This document shows, piece after piece, positions 8,543-17,683 of a stretch of 64,000 bases of DNA. Each line of letters opens with the position of its first letter. The stretch's first letter is position 1. Both the position numbers and the translations under genes were made by a program. The notes below the pieces were generated by a model. The model was given only the letters and a program-made list of their open reading frames with translations. It made no database searches and was not told the origin of the DNA. The stretch is from contig CAVZFB010000047.1 in assembly GCA_963774345.1 (NCBI GenBank), positions 62,001 through 126,000 on the forward strand, given 5' to 3'. The DNA comes from AP-15 sp963774345. Lineage in GTDB: Bacteria; Pseudomonadota; Alphaproteobacteria; ATCC43930; CGMCC-115725.

Positions 8543-9379
8543 TTACCGACCCGGCCCTGCGTCGATCTCTCGCCAGAAATCCAGGGCGGCGCGGGCACAA
8601 CGCTGCGGCTGCAACAGATTGATCCCATGGCCATATCCGGCAAACAGCTCAAGCCGGCCATGCGGCAAGCTCTGAAACAAGATCCGCTGGTGTTCGGACG
8701 TGATGCGGCTCTTGTCGCCGCTCAGCAACAGCACCGGGGCGATGATCCCGGCAAGCACCGGCACAACGTCGACGCCCTCGAAGCATAGATGCAGCGCCGC
8801 CGCGATATCACGACGCGTCTTGTCCATCTCGGCGATGCACCACTCGCGCAGCGTCACATCGGCATGTTCGAGATCGAGCCGATAGCCGAGGGTGCGCCGG
8901 CACCACTCGCCGGTGCCGTAAGCGCGGATCGCCGCTGCCGTGCTTTCCTGGTCGAGCGCGTAGATCCCCTTGATATCGTCAGAAATCCGGGTCGGCGTGT
9001 TGCACAAGACAAGGCTCGCGACCCGTTCGGGATGGGCCGCGGCGAGCAGCAAGCCGACGAGTCCGCCCGATGATTCGCCGACCCAGTGAACCCGCGGCAG
9101 GGATAAGGCGTCGAGCACCGCGATGATCTCGCCGGCAATCTTTTCAGGCGTGAAATTGTAGCCGGCGGCCGGTACGTCGGAGGCGCCGCAGCCCAACAGA
9201 TCAGGCCGATAAACGCGGCGGGTGTCGGCGATTGTCGGGACCCATCGGTTCCAGAAAGACGCGTTGCGGGCGAAACCGTGCAGCATCAGCACCGGTGCCG
9301 ATGCATCCCACGGCCACAGGTAGTCGTCGATCGCGCAATGCAGCGAAAGACCTTCGTCGAGACGGATCATCGGCATCAT
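8543..9379 (-). CDS. Alpha/beta-fold hydrolase
   Basis: A 278-residue alpha/beta hydrolase. The oxyanion region is LMLHGFARN, the nucleophile elbow WVGESSGGLVG, and the catalytic histidine likely sits in FAGYGHGINLL. An acid residue is expected near LSGDKSRI. Family members are esterases or C-C bond hydrolases; the substrate cannot be read. The start ATG at 9379 overlaps the stop of the upstream TetR gene, so regulator and enzyme form one operon, with GGAG eight bases upstream. The divergent MFS transporter suggests a shared small hydrophobic substrate. Confidence 0.85.
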   Translation of the reverse strand: MMPMIRLDEGLSLHCAIDDYLWPWDASAPVLMLHGFARNASFWNRWVPTIADTRRVYRPDLLGCGASDVPAAGYNFTPEKIAGEIIAVLDALSLPRVHWVGESSGGLVGLLLAAAHPERVASLVLCNTPTRISDDIKGIYALDQESTAAAIRAYGTGEWCRRTLGYRLDLEHADVTLREWCIAEMDKTRRDIAAALHLCFEGVDVVPVLAGIIAPVLLLSGDKSRITSEHQRILFQSLPHGRLELFAGYGHGINLLQPQRCARAALDFWREIDAGPGR

Positions 9380-10024
9380 GGCGCTCCATGGAATTGCGGG
9401 TTCGCAGCCGCACCCGCGAAGATACCTTCCGACGTCTCGATCTGCGCTGCGATCAGCGCCCGGCCCGCCGCGGCGACGGTCTTCGCCGGCCCCTCCGGCC
9501 CGAGGCTCTGGCCGATGGCGTAGGCGCCGTCGATCGAGCAGCTGGAGCTGCTGGGCGAGAAGATCGGGCTCCCGCGCGCCCGCCGCCGCCGCGAGCGTCT
9601 CCAGACGCTCGCGCACGGCGCGCTTATTGGCGAGGATCAGCGGCGCGGGCGGGGTGATCGGGCTCCGGAAATTCGTTGCCGGTGTTTAGGAACGGGCAGC
9701 CGCGCCATTTCGGGTGGGAACGCGGCTGCCGCGACCATGTCGAGAATCGCTTCGAGCTTGCCTCGCGGATCGCCGGCGCAAGATAGCTTCCGCCCTGTCC
9801 CAGCGCCGCCAGAAGAACTTGTCGCGGTCTTCAAGCCAGGCAGCGACGAGCGCGTCCTTCGACGGAAAATTGCGATAGAGGCTCATCTTCGCGACGCCAC
9901 AGCGCGCGATGATCGCGTCGATCCCGACCGCCCGGATGCCGTTGCGATAGAACATCTCCGACGCGGTTTCGAGGATGCGCTCTCGTACCGGCTTCCGCTC
10001 TCCTGACATTCCTGCCCTGCGCAT
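9376..10024 (-). CDS. TetR-family regulator, reading frame broken
   Basis: The N-terminal 65 residues are a clear TetR HTH (RERILETASEMFYRNGIRAV, then RCGVAKMSLYRNFPSKDALV). The ligand-binding part is split over three frames, with changes near 9775, 9700 and 9535; the last piece ends IAAQIETSEGIFAG and stops inside the start of the hydrolase gene. The span is 649 bases, one more than a multiple of three, consistent with net +1 insertions. An intact gene of about 215 residues can be reconstructed. I therefore treat it as a real regulator with sequencing errors. Its operator is the palindrome at 10038-10055. Confidence 0.78.
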
Positions 10025-10037
10025 CCAGGTTTTGACA

Positions 10038-10055
10038 AGAGACAGACCTGTCTCT
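10038..10055. promoter_or_regulatory. TetR operator palindrome
   Basis: AGAGACAGACCTGTCTCT is a perfect inverted repeat: 8-base arms around AC. It lies 13 bases upstream of the TetR start and 34 bases upstream of the divergent MFS start. GACAG/CTGTC half-sites are common in TetR-family operators. It probably represses both directions until ligand binds. Confidence 0.75.
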
Positions 10056-10089
10056 CACATTGCCCGCTTAGAATAGCGAAAGTGGGGCA

Positions 10090-11370
10090 ATGGCAAGGCG
10101 GGGCAAACTGCATTACGCCTGGGTGGTCGCCGCGGTCACCTTTCTGACATTGCTGGCAGCGGCCGGCGTGCGCGCCACCCCTGGCGTTCTGATCGTGCCG
10201 CTCGAAGACCGAGTTCGGATGGTCGCGGGCGACGATTTCGTTCGCGGTCGGGATCAACATTTTCCTTTACGGGCTGATCGGGCCGTTCGCGGCGGCGGTG
10301 ATGGACCGGTTCGGACTGCGCCGCACGATGCTCGCCGCCCTCGCCCTGATTGCGACCGGCGTCGCGCTGACTCCTCTGATGACGCAGCCATGGCAGCTCG
10401 TGCTGCTGTGGGGCGTTGTGGTCGGCACCGGCAGCGGCACCACCGCACTGGTGCTCGGCGCGACCGTCGCGGCGCGCTGGTTTGCGGTGCGGCGAGGGCT
10501 GGTCATGGGAGTGCTGACCGCGAGCACCGCGACCGGTCAACTGGTTTTTCTGCCGTTCTTGGCGAGCATCGCCGTCGCATCATGGCTGGCGCATGCGTGT
10601 CGTTGGTGGTCGCCGGGGTCGCTGCCGCAATGATCCCGGTCGTCGCGTTGCTGATGCGCGACCGGCCGGGCGATATCGGGCTCGTCCCTTATGGCGGCCG
10701 AGCCGAGCGTCGTTCCGCCCGCGGCCGCGCGCGGCAATCCCGGTCGTGACAGCGCTGCTTCGCCCTGCGCGACGGGCTCCGCTCACGCGATTTCTGGCTG
10801 CTCGCCGGCAGCTTTTTCATCTGTGGCGCCTCGACCAACGGGCTGATCGGCACGCATCTGATCCCCGCCTGCATCGATCATGGCATTGCCGAGGTGACGG
10901 GTGCGACGCTTCTGGCTGCAATGGGCATCTTCGATTTTGTCGGCACTACTTTGTCCGGTTGGCTTAGCGACCGATGGAGCAATCGCGCGCTGCTGGCGTG
11001 GTATTACGGGCTGCGCGGGTTGTCGCTGATCTATCTGCCCTTTGCCTTCGACGCCTCCTTTTACGGCTTGCCACTATTCGCAATGTTCTACGGGCTCGAC
11101 TGGATCGCGACAGTGCCGCCGACCGTTCGTCTAACCGCGCAGATCTTCGGCGCCGCCCGCGGCCCGATCATGTTCGGCTGGATCGCCGCGGCCCACCAAC
11201 TCGGCGCGGCGATCGCCGCCTTCGGCGCGGGTGCACTGCGAACCGAGCTCGGGACCTACCTCGAAGCCTTCATGCTAGCCGGCCTAATGTGCCTCGGCGC
11301 GGCGCTGATGGTACTGTTCATCGGGCGCACCGGTCGCGAGGGACTCCCGGCGCCGCTCCCGGCGGAGTAG
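10090..11370 (+). CDS. MFS transporter, reading frame broken
   Basis: The pieces together form a 12-helix major facilitator of about 420 residues. Segment one is LHYAWVVAAVTFLTLLAAAG; the frame then changes near 10213, where one extra C in GACCGAG restores FGWSRATISFAVGIN. Further changes occur near 10590 and 10760. MDRFGLRRTM is the loop 2-3 motif and GWLSDRWSNR the matching loop 8-9 motif. The family fits monocarboxylate/oxalate-type transporters, but the substrate is unknown. Divergent from TetR and sharing its operator, so likely induced by the transported compound. Confidence 0.8.
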
Positions 11371-11385
11371 GATCTGACTGCTACA

Positions 11386-13476
11386 CTACCGGCTGAACAG
11401 CCGAACCGGTTGGCCGCTCACCATCGCATTGGCTTGCAGATAGGCGATTAGCTCGGGCATCGAATAGCGGCGATGGCGGGCGATTCTTTCGGTCGGACCC
11501 CAACCATGCAAGTCGGCCGGGGCGGTGTAGAGGACCGATGCCTCCTCGCAACGCAGCGAGCCCAAGAGAAATTCGTCGACGATGTGACTGCCGAGTTCGC
11601 CGAGGCGCTGGCTGTGCTCTGTGCTTTCGGCTTCGGCGAGGACAAAAAGCCAAAGCGGGGTGGAGGCGCCGAGGAAGTCCGGATCAAAACCAGCGCTCGC
11701 CAGTCGCATCGCGAGAACCTGCCTGACCTCGACCGTCGCGTCATGCAAACCGGGGATGCGCCGGGCGGCGTAACGTTCCGCCTCTTCGCCGGTCGCGAGC
11801 CCGACCGCCCCGGTCAACCGCGAGGTCGGTTCCGACGCCCGCAGGATATTGCGGCGCGCCAGATTGCGCTCGGCCGAGGTGTCCTTGCCGGTTGCGTCCG
11901 GACCGGGCGGAAGGGCCGCAATAGGCAGCGAGAACAATACATCGGAGATCAGCGTATCGAGCGGCCGGGTCGGCTGAGCGGTCTGGCCGCTGGTGTCGAA
12001 GAAGTAGCTCCAATCGATTACATCGCCGGGCTGCAGCGGGTTGTCGCCGATGAGGCCGAACGCTTGCGGCTGGCCGGCGGGGGCGAAAAGCGGCCGACGT
12101 TGACCGGTCAGCACAATGCCGTTGGCGTCCTTCACCTTCTCATGAAGTATGTAATCGTCACGCACCAGCGAATGACCCAAGCGGAACGCGGCTACCGCGA
12201 ACTCGTGCGGGATTCGAATAGTCGCGTTGTTCCCGAGCCCGGCCTTGCAACTGTAGAGATAAGTGTGGACTTTCCCCGGGTCCGGCAAAGTCGAACTGGG
12301 TGTAGCGCCGCGAACATATGCGTGGAGCGCGCCCGGGGCGACCCGGTTCAAGGTCGCCTCAGCCGAAATGCGCGGCAGGAAATCGGTGGCGACGATCGTC
12401 TGGTAGGTCCATATGACCTTGTAATGACAGGCATCAAATGCGGCGCCGATCTGCTGCTGGCTTGGCGTGGGGGTTGCGTTCAGCGCGCGATTGACGCAGT
12501 CATTGTGGGCGAGCTCGAACAGGTTCTGGACTTGCGACAGCATCTTGTGCTCGCTGTTGCGCGGGTCGGGGATCTCGGCGTCTCCGGCTGCGGTGCGCAT
12601 GTAGTCGAAGCCGTCGATCAAGGTCGGGACGCCGGGCGAGGTCGGGGCCTGAACCTGGCGCATCGCAAAACGCCCGGTGTAAAGGCCGTTTTGCTGCTCG
12701 AACCACGGCGCGTTGATCGCAGTCAATGCGGCGAAGTTGGCAACGCCATAGACGCTGTCGATGTCAAGCTTTCCGGTGTTGGCGCTGAGCGCCGACCCTG
12801 GCGTCGCGGCGTCGGCCATTGCCTCGTCCAGTTGGCCGAGCGTAATGCCGCCGGCGGCGAGCTTCGCCCGCACCGACGCATTGCTGTGTGCTTGCTGGTT
12901 CAGCGCGCCCAGCGCCGAGAGCGCAGCGGTCGTCCGCGTCACATCATGATCGATGAACTGACCGAAAAAGGTGTAGCCCGCAGGCTGGGAGCCCTCGGCG
13001 CCGGTGTTGTCGTCGACGAACGGGCTTACTCCGGTCCCGAGCTGCGGACCAATGATCGCGTTCAGGGTCGGGTTGTCCACGACCGACGCACAGAGGCGCT
13101 CAGGCGGATCGGACGCACCCGGCGCCGGTTGGCCGCAGCTGCTGACGGCCCGGTCGGTTCTGCAGGCCTCATAGCAGAAACCGTAGATCGAAGGATCCTG
13201 GACCGGCGCAGACGCACCTTGAGAACTCGGGGCCAGCGGCAGACCGCCGCCGTGGCCGACGCTGACCGCCGGAAGGACCCGCAGCATTTGCTCGAACGCG
13301 GATTGTGAGACCGGCGCTGGAGGACCGTTGTTGGTGCCCCCGGAACCGGCGCGGATCATCCGAAGGAAGAGATCCAGGTGCGGGTCCGTGGCCGCCGGTG
13401 CCGCTTGGCCGCACGTCCAACTACCAACCAGCGCCGTTACGAGCAAAACGGCAAAGACGGTAGCAACTCCTCGCAT
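11386..13476 (-). CDS. Animal-type haem peroxidase, secreted
   Basis: A 696-residue protein with an N-terminal signal peptide (about 1-25, cleavage near GQAAPA). The peroxidase signature GQFIDHD is at 172-178 with distal His177. The proximal haem ligand is His435 in FRLGHS. The C-terminal half (YLQANAMVSGQPVRLFSR end) completes the family fold. Bacterial members of the peroxidase-cyclooxygenase superfamily oxidise halides or phenolics and are linked to defence or biofilm. Six or more cysteines fit an exported protein. AAGGAGAG precedes the ATG. The gene is monocistronic and convergent with the MFS gene. Confidence 0.88.
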   Translation of the reverse strand: MRGVATVFAVLLVTALVGSWTCGQAAPAATDPHLDLFLRMIRAGSGGTNNGPPAPVSQSAFEQMLRVLPAVSVGHGGGLPLAPSSQGASAPVQDPSIYGFCYEACRTDRAVSSCGQPAPGASDPPERLCASVVDNPTLNAIIGPQLGTGVSPFVDDNTGAEGSQPAGYTFFGQFIDHDVTRTTAALSALGALNQQAHSNASVRAKLAAGGITLGQLDEAMADAATPGSALSANTGKLDIDSVYGVANFAALTAINAPWFEQQNGLYTGRFAMRQVQAPTSPGVPTLIDGFDYMRTAAGDAEIPDPRNSEHKMLSQVQNLFELAHNDCVNRALNATPTPSQQQIGAAFDACHYKVIWTYQTIVATDFLPRISAEATLNRVAPGALHAYVRGATPSSTLPDPGKVHTYLYSCKAGLGNNATIRIPHEFAVAAFRLGHSLVRDDYILHEKVKDANGIVLTGQRRPLFAPAGQPQAFGLIGDNPLQPGDVIDWSYFFDTSGQTAQPTRPLDTLISDVLFSLPIAALPPGPDATGKDTSAERNLARRNILRASEPTSRLTGAVGLATGEEAERYAARRIPGLHDATVEVRQVLAMRLASAGFDPDFLGASTPLWLFVLAEAESTEHSQRLGELGSHIVDEFLLGSLRCEEASVLYTAPADLHGWGPTERIARHRRYSMPELIAYLQANAMVSGQPVRLFSR

Positions 13477-13804
13477 CCAGTCTCTCCTTATACATCAGCA
13501 CTAGTGATAGTTTTTATCTCACGAAATATTCTTGTCTAAATCCCACAATGCATCCGTTTGCGCGAGGCAAGTTGTTTCTTGTTACCGATTTTAGGTGATT
13601 TCACAGAAAATTCTAGAGGGGATCATGGTTAATTGTAATCTGGTCGGGAACTGGCGTCCGGCTCGAGTTGCTGATGTGGTACCAAGTCGTCGAAATCTTG
13701 AGGTTCGAATCGGATGACGAACACTCTTGGACCCGGCGCACGCGACCGCATTTCCGCGATGTTTTTCGGATCGTGAGCCGGCGCGAGCGCTAGGCTCGCC
13801 CGCG
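13477..13804. other. AT-richer intergenic region
   Basis: These 328 bases separate the peroxidase start from the methyltransferase stop. The part at 13500-13640 is clearly AT-richer than its surroundings and should hold the peroxidase promoter. I could not assign a confident -35/-10 pair. No gene or stable hairpin was recognised. Confidence 0.4.
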
Positions 13805-14611
13805 TCAGGCGGGAACGACGCCGCGGCAGGACAGCGCGACGGCGACAAAGGAGCGCGGGCCGTCCGGCCTTCCGGTCAGGTAGGCGGCGCGCAGGTAGCC
13901 GACGAGGCGGTCGCGCCGCGCCGCATCGAGGCTCGCGACATACTCTCCCAGCATGCCCTCGCCGCTGGCGAACGGCTCCCAATAGTCTGAGAAATTAGCG
14001 AAATCCATCCGGATCGTCAGCGAGCGCTGGTCGATCTCGGTCAGCCCCGCCTCGGACCAAATCCGCGGCAGCGCGCCCGGCGCGTAAATCGGCCGCGACA
14101 TGGTGCGGTCGCGCGCCTCGGCCGCCGCTTCATCGAGTGCGGCGGCGGTATCCCAGAACATGCGGTTGGCGGCGGCGCCACCCGGCGAATCCCAGAACGC
14201 CGCACACACCACACCACCGGGCCGGGTAACCCGCCGCATCTCATTCACCGCGAGTTCGGGCCGCGGGATGACCGAGGGCAGCACCAGCATCGACACCGCC
14301 CGGTCGAAGCTTGCATCGGCAAAGCGCAGGGCGGCGCCGTCGCCTTGCTCGATATGGATACGCTGGTCGCGGTTCTTAGCCTGCGCGGCAGCCAGATAAA
14401 CCTCGGAATGGTCGATCGCGGTCAGGCTCGCGATGTTCGCCACCTGAGGCAGAGCAAACGTCAGGCTGCCGGTGCCGCAACCGACCTCGATCACCCTGTC
14501 GCCGTCGGCGATGCCGGCATGCTCGATGAAGATCGGAGCCAGCCGCCGGCTCCAGCGCCCCATCAGCTTTTCGTAATTGGCGGCGTCGCGGGCGTTGAAC
14601 ATCGACGGCAT
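13805..14611 (-). CDS. Class I SAM-dependent methyltransferase
   Basis: A 268-residue Rossmann methyltransferase. Motif I is RVIEVGCGTGSLTFAL near 39-54, followed by the acidic strand end TAIDHSE and a post-I motif IEQGDGAALRFADASFD. The C-terminal domain resembles UbiE-type enzymes that methylate small molecules; the acceptor is unknown. AGGGGAG lies upstream of the ATG. It is divergent from the ion channel gene with no operon partner. Confidence 0.82.
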   Translation of the reverse strand: MPSMFNARDAANYEKLMGRWSRRLAPIFIEHAGIADGDRVIEVGCGTGSLTFALPQVANIASLTAIDHSEVYLAAAQAKNRDQRIHIEQGDGAALRFADASFDRAVSMLVLPSVIPRPELAVNEMRRVTRPGGVVCAAFWDSPGGAAANRMFWDTAAALDEAAAEARDRTMSRPIYAPGALPRIWSEAGLTEIDQRSLTIRMDFANFSDYWEPFASGEGMLGEYVASLDAARRDRLVGYLRAAYLTGRPDGPRSFVAVALSCRGVVPA

Positions 14612-14812
14612 GGCCGGCTCCCCTGGTTTTTCCGCCGGTCGACGCGACCGGCCACGTGACGGTAGCCGAATTTAGCCGTCGCCGCCGCCGATTGGAATCG
14701 ACGCGGCGTCGATCACCCCTTCACCACTCTGGACTCGCGCCCGCTTCGCTGCCAGACAGGCCGGTCCATAGCGGCCTCGATCCGAACGGCCCCCACTTCT
14801 CGTTTCTCGGCG

Positions 14813-15511
14813 ATGCGGCGAACCGCCATCCACACCTGGCAGGATCGGATCAGAGATCCGAGCTTGACCGTTCTGTTGATCCTCCAACTTGGCGCCCTCT
14901 TTGTCGCTGCCCCACTGGCCGCGCAAGGACGCCCGGTTGCTCGCGTGGTCGGTGAGAGTTTGGTGCTGGTGGTCGTACTTATCGTCGTCATGCTCTCGCA
15001 CCGACCAGGCGCCATCTTGGCCATCCTGCTGGCGTTGTCGGCGACATTTGCGAGCCTGTGGCTACCGCAGGACTCGGAGCCGGTGGCCGTGAGCCTGTTG
15101 AGCCGCGGCGGCAGCATCCTTACCTTTTCGGCGTTGAGCTGGGTCGTGGCGCACGCGGTCTATGCCCCGGGCCGCATCACCTTTCGGCGTCTCCAGGGCG
15201 CCCTTGTGCTGTACCTCAACCTCGCGACGATCTTCGCTTCGGCCTATCACCTGATCTGGGACCTCAACCCCGGCGCTTTCTCCAATCTTGGCGCCATCAC
15301 CCCCGGGCGCGGTCCCAGCCAAATCGCGATTATGCTCTATTTCAGCTTTACGACTATAACCACCACCGGTTTCGGCGACATCGTTCCGATAAGCCCGTTC
15401 GCCCGCAGCCTGGCCAATCTGGAGGCGATGGTAGGTCAGCTTTACCTCGCCACGACGGTCGCCCGCCTGGTCACCCTCGAACTCGAAGACCGCCGCCGCG
15501 ACCGGCCGTGA
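14813..15511 (+). CDS. Potassium-type ion channel protein
   Basis: A 232-residue membrane protein with about five to six hydrophobic helices. Near the C-terminus a pore loop carries the selectivity-filter sequence TTITTTGFGDIVP, a variant of the TVGYGD filter of K+ channels. It has one pore per chain, so four chains would form a channel. The upstream helices form a non-canonical sensor-less domain, as in many bacterial PF07885 proteins. The ATG at 14813 lacks a strong ribosome site, so the start is provisional. Confidence 0.84.
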   Translation: MRRTAIHTWQDRIRDPSLTVLLILQLGALFVAAPLAAQGRPVARVVGESLVLVVVLIVVMLSHRPGAILAILLALSATFASLWLPQDSEPVAVSLLSRGGSILTFSALSWVVAHAVYAPGRITFRRLQGALVLYLNLATIFASAYHLIWDLNPGAFSNLGAITPGRGPSQIAIMLYFSFTTITTTGFGDIVPISPFARSLANLEAMVGQLYLATTVARLVTLELEDRRRDRP

Positions 15512-15544
15512 GCTTGGCCGGCAAACCGGCGCGGCAGCCCGCCG

Positions 15545-16816
15545 CTATTCGGCCGCGATCGCCGCTGGCTGAAATGGCGACAGCGGAGCGCGCGCCGCGC
15601 CGGGCATCGGCTGCGGCCACCAGCGGTCCTCCCATTCGACGAAGACGTCGCCGAGCTGCGGCATCACTTTGTCGGCGAACAGGCGCGTGTTGTATTGCGC
15701 CAAGCCCTTGCTCATGTTCCCGAATTGCAATAGCAGCATCAGGTGCCCGACGTTCAAGTTGGTGGCCACCTCGCGCAACTGGGCGGCGACCTCGTCGGGC
15801 GAGCCGATGATCACATAGCCCTTGTCGACGATCGCATCCATCTCGCGCGCCAGCATCTGGAATTTCGATTCGTAGCGTGAGGCTTGCGCCGCCAACGACA
15901 CCTGGCTCTGGATGCCGCGGCGCTGGGTTTCCTCGGTCGCATAGCCAGGCGGGCCGGCAAAACGCGGGTCGACATGCAGACAGCGGCCATAAAAATATTC
16001 GGCCGGCTCGCTGTAGAGGCGATATGCTTCCTCGCGCGTCTCGGCGACGCCGACAAATTGCAGAAAACCGGCGCGGTACGGGTTCCGGTCCTTGCCCAGC
16101 CGCGCCATCTCGTCCCAAAACCCGCTCATCGTCGCCTGGCCGGCCTTGTAGCCGTAGTACGACAAATAGCAGTAGACGTAATCCATCTGCGCGCACCACT
16201 GCCAGGTCTCGACCGAGCCGCCGCCCGGAATCCAGATCGGCGGGTGCGGCTTTTGCACCGGTCGCGGCCAGATGTTGACGTAGCGCTGCTGGTTGAAGCG
16301 GCCGTTGAACGCGAAAGTGTCCAGCTCGGTCCAGGCCCGCAATACCAGGTCATGCGCCTCGTGATAGCGCTCGCGCAGCATGCTCGGGTTTTGGCTGTAG
16401 GCGTAGCAGGTGTCCATCGGCGAGCCAACCGGGAAGCCAGCGATCAGCCGCCCGCCCGAGATCACGTCGATCATCGCAAACTCTTCCGCCACCCGGGTCG
16501 GCGGGTTGTGTAGCGCGAGCGAGCTGCCGAGGACGCAGAGCGCGGCCTCGGAGGTACGGCGGGCCAGCGAGGAGGCGATCAGGTTGGGCGACGGCATCAG
16601 CCCGTAGCCGTTCGAATGGTGCTCGTTGACGCAGATTGCGTCGAACCCGCATTCGGCGGCGAATTCGAGCTCGTCCATAAAGTCGTTGTACATGTGATGG
16701 GCGCGCCGCGGGTCGAACAGCGAGGAGTGGATGTCGACCCACACCGAGGGGTGTTTCTCGCGGAAATCGTCGGGCAATTCCGTGTAGGGCATCAGGTGAA
16801 ACCACATCAGCTTCAT
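15545..16816 (-). CDS. LLM-class flavin-dependent oxidoreductase (luciferase-like)
   Basis: A 423-residue TIM-barrel monooxygenase of the bacterial luciferase family. Signatures include FAAECGFDAICVNEHHSNGY, ISGGRLIAGFPVG and HPPIWIPGGGS. Long family members with this VNEHH motif use FMNH2 to oxidise small organics. Substrate is unknown. ATG at 16816 is preferred over a GTG three codons earlier because GGAG is then correctly spaced. It is divergent from the Tag-like glycosylase gene. Confidence 0.86.
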   Translation of the reverse strand: MKLMWFHLMPYTELPDDFREKHPSVWVDIHSSLFDPRRAHHMYNDFMDELEFAAECGFDAICVNEHHSNGYGLMPSPNLIASSLARRTSEAALCVLGSSLALHNPPTRVAEEFAMIDVISGGRLIAGFPVGSPMDTCYAYSQNPSMLRERYHEAHDLVLRAWTELDTFAFNGRFNQQRYVNIWPRPVQKPHPPIWIPGGGSVETWQWCAQMDYVYCYLSYYGYKAGQATMSGFWDEMARLGKDRNPYRAGFLQFVGVAETREEAYRLYSEPAEYFYGRCLHVDPRFAGPPGYATEETQRRGIQSQVSLAAQASRYESKFQMLAREMDAIVDKGYVIIGSPDEVAAQLREVATNLNVGHLMLLLQFGNMSKGLAQYNTRLFADKVMPQLGDVFVEWEDRWWPQPMPGAARAPLSPFQPAAIAAE

Positions 16817-16950
16817 CGCGCTCACTCCGCCGCATCCGTCGTGCGAGCAGCCTGATCTCGGGCCGCATCCGCGTCAATCCGATCGTTCCCACGTATTGTG
16901 AATTGACGTAGGTGGGCCGGCGCGCGGTAATCGCGCATGGCAACAGACCG

Positions 16951-17625
16951 ATGACCGCACCTCCTTTTGCTCCGATCTTCGAAGCCGCACAGGCCCGCCA
17001 TGGCGCCCCGGCGTTGGCGGCGCGCTTGGCACAACCGCGCAGCCCCGCCGAGCTCGAAGCTCTCGGTGACGACCGCTATCTGTCGCAAATGTCGCTGCGG
17101 GTCTTTCGCGCGGGGCTCAAGCATAGCCTCGTCGACGCGAAATGGCCGGCTTTCGAGGAAATCTTTGGCGGTTTCGAGCCGCGCCGGGTTCGGGCGATGC
17201 CCGACGAGGCGCTTGAGGCTTTGCTCGCCGACCGGAGGCTCATCCGCCACTGGGGCAAGCTCAAAGCGGTCCGCGACAACGCCGCGGCGATGATGGCGGT
17301 CGCCGAGGAGCACGGCAGCTTCGGCGCCTGGATCGCGCGGTGGCCGGCGGCCGACATCGTCGGGTTGTGGGAGGCGTTGGCAAAGCGCTTCAGCCAGATG
17401 GGCGGCAATTCCGGGCCGAGCTTTCTGCGCATGGTCGGCAAGGACACATTCGTCCTGACATATTCGGTCGCCGCCGCGCTGAAGCGTTGGAGCGCCGTAG
17501 ACGGGCCAGTGAAAAACCGCAAGGACCGCGCCGCTGTCCAAACCTGCTTCAACGCCTGGGCCGCCGAGACCAGCCGGCCGCTCTGCCAATTGAGCCAGAT
17601 CCTCGCCGCCTCGATCGAGGATTAG
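16951..17625 (+). CDS. DNA-3-methyladenine glycosylase I (Tag) family protein
   Basis: A 224-residue helical protein matching the Tag family over most of its length. Core signatures are LRVFRAGLKHSLVDAKWPAF and RHWGKLKAVRDNAAAMM. Tag removes 3-methyladenine from alkylated DNA in base-excision repair. The usual E. coli Tag zinc-binding cysteines at the C-terminus are not evident, so this belongs to the divergent, longer subgroup. Start at 16951 has only a weak ribosome site; a GTG at 16912 is the alternative. It ends 58 bases before the convergent tadG. Confidence 0.78.
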   Translation: MTAPPFAPIFEAAQARHGAPALAARLAQPRSPAELEALGDDRYLSQMSLRVFRAGLKHSLVDAKWPAFEEIFGGFEPRRVRAMPDEALEALLADRRLIRHWGKLKAVRDNAAAMMAVAEEHGSFGAWIARWPAADIVGLWEALAKRFSQMGGNSGPSFLRMVGKDTFVLTYSVAAALKRWSAVDGPVKNRKDRAAVQTCFNAWAAETSRPLCQLSQILAASIED

Positions 17626-17683
17626 TTTTCACGCGAACCGCGGGCTCGACCTCTATAGGTTCCGGCGGGCTTAACTGCCGGCC

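Noticed and set aside
11473..13308. A 611-codon open frame on the plus strand opposite the haem peroxidase gene
   Set aside because: Long antisense frames are common in GC-rich genes because of third-position bias. The product has no recognisable domain and is Arg/Gly-rich low-complexity sequence, while the minus strand encodes a complete family member.
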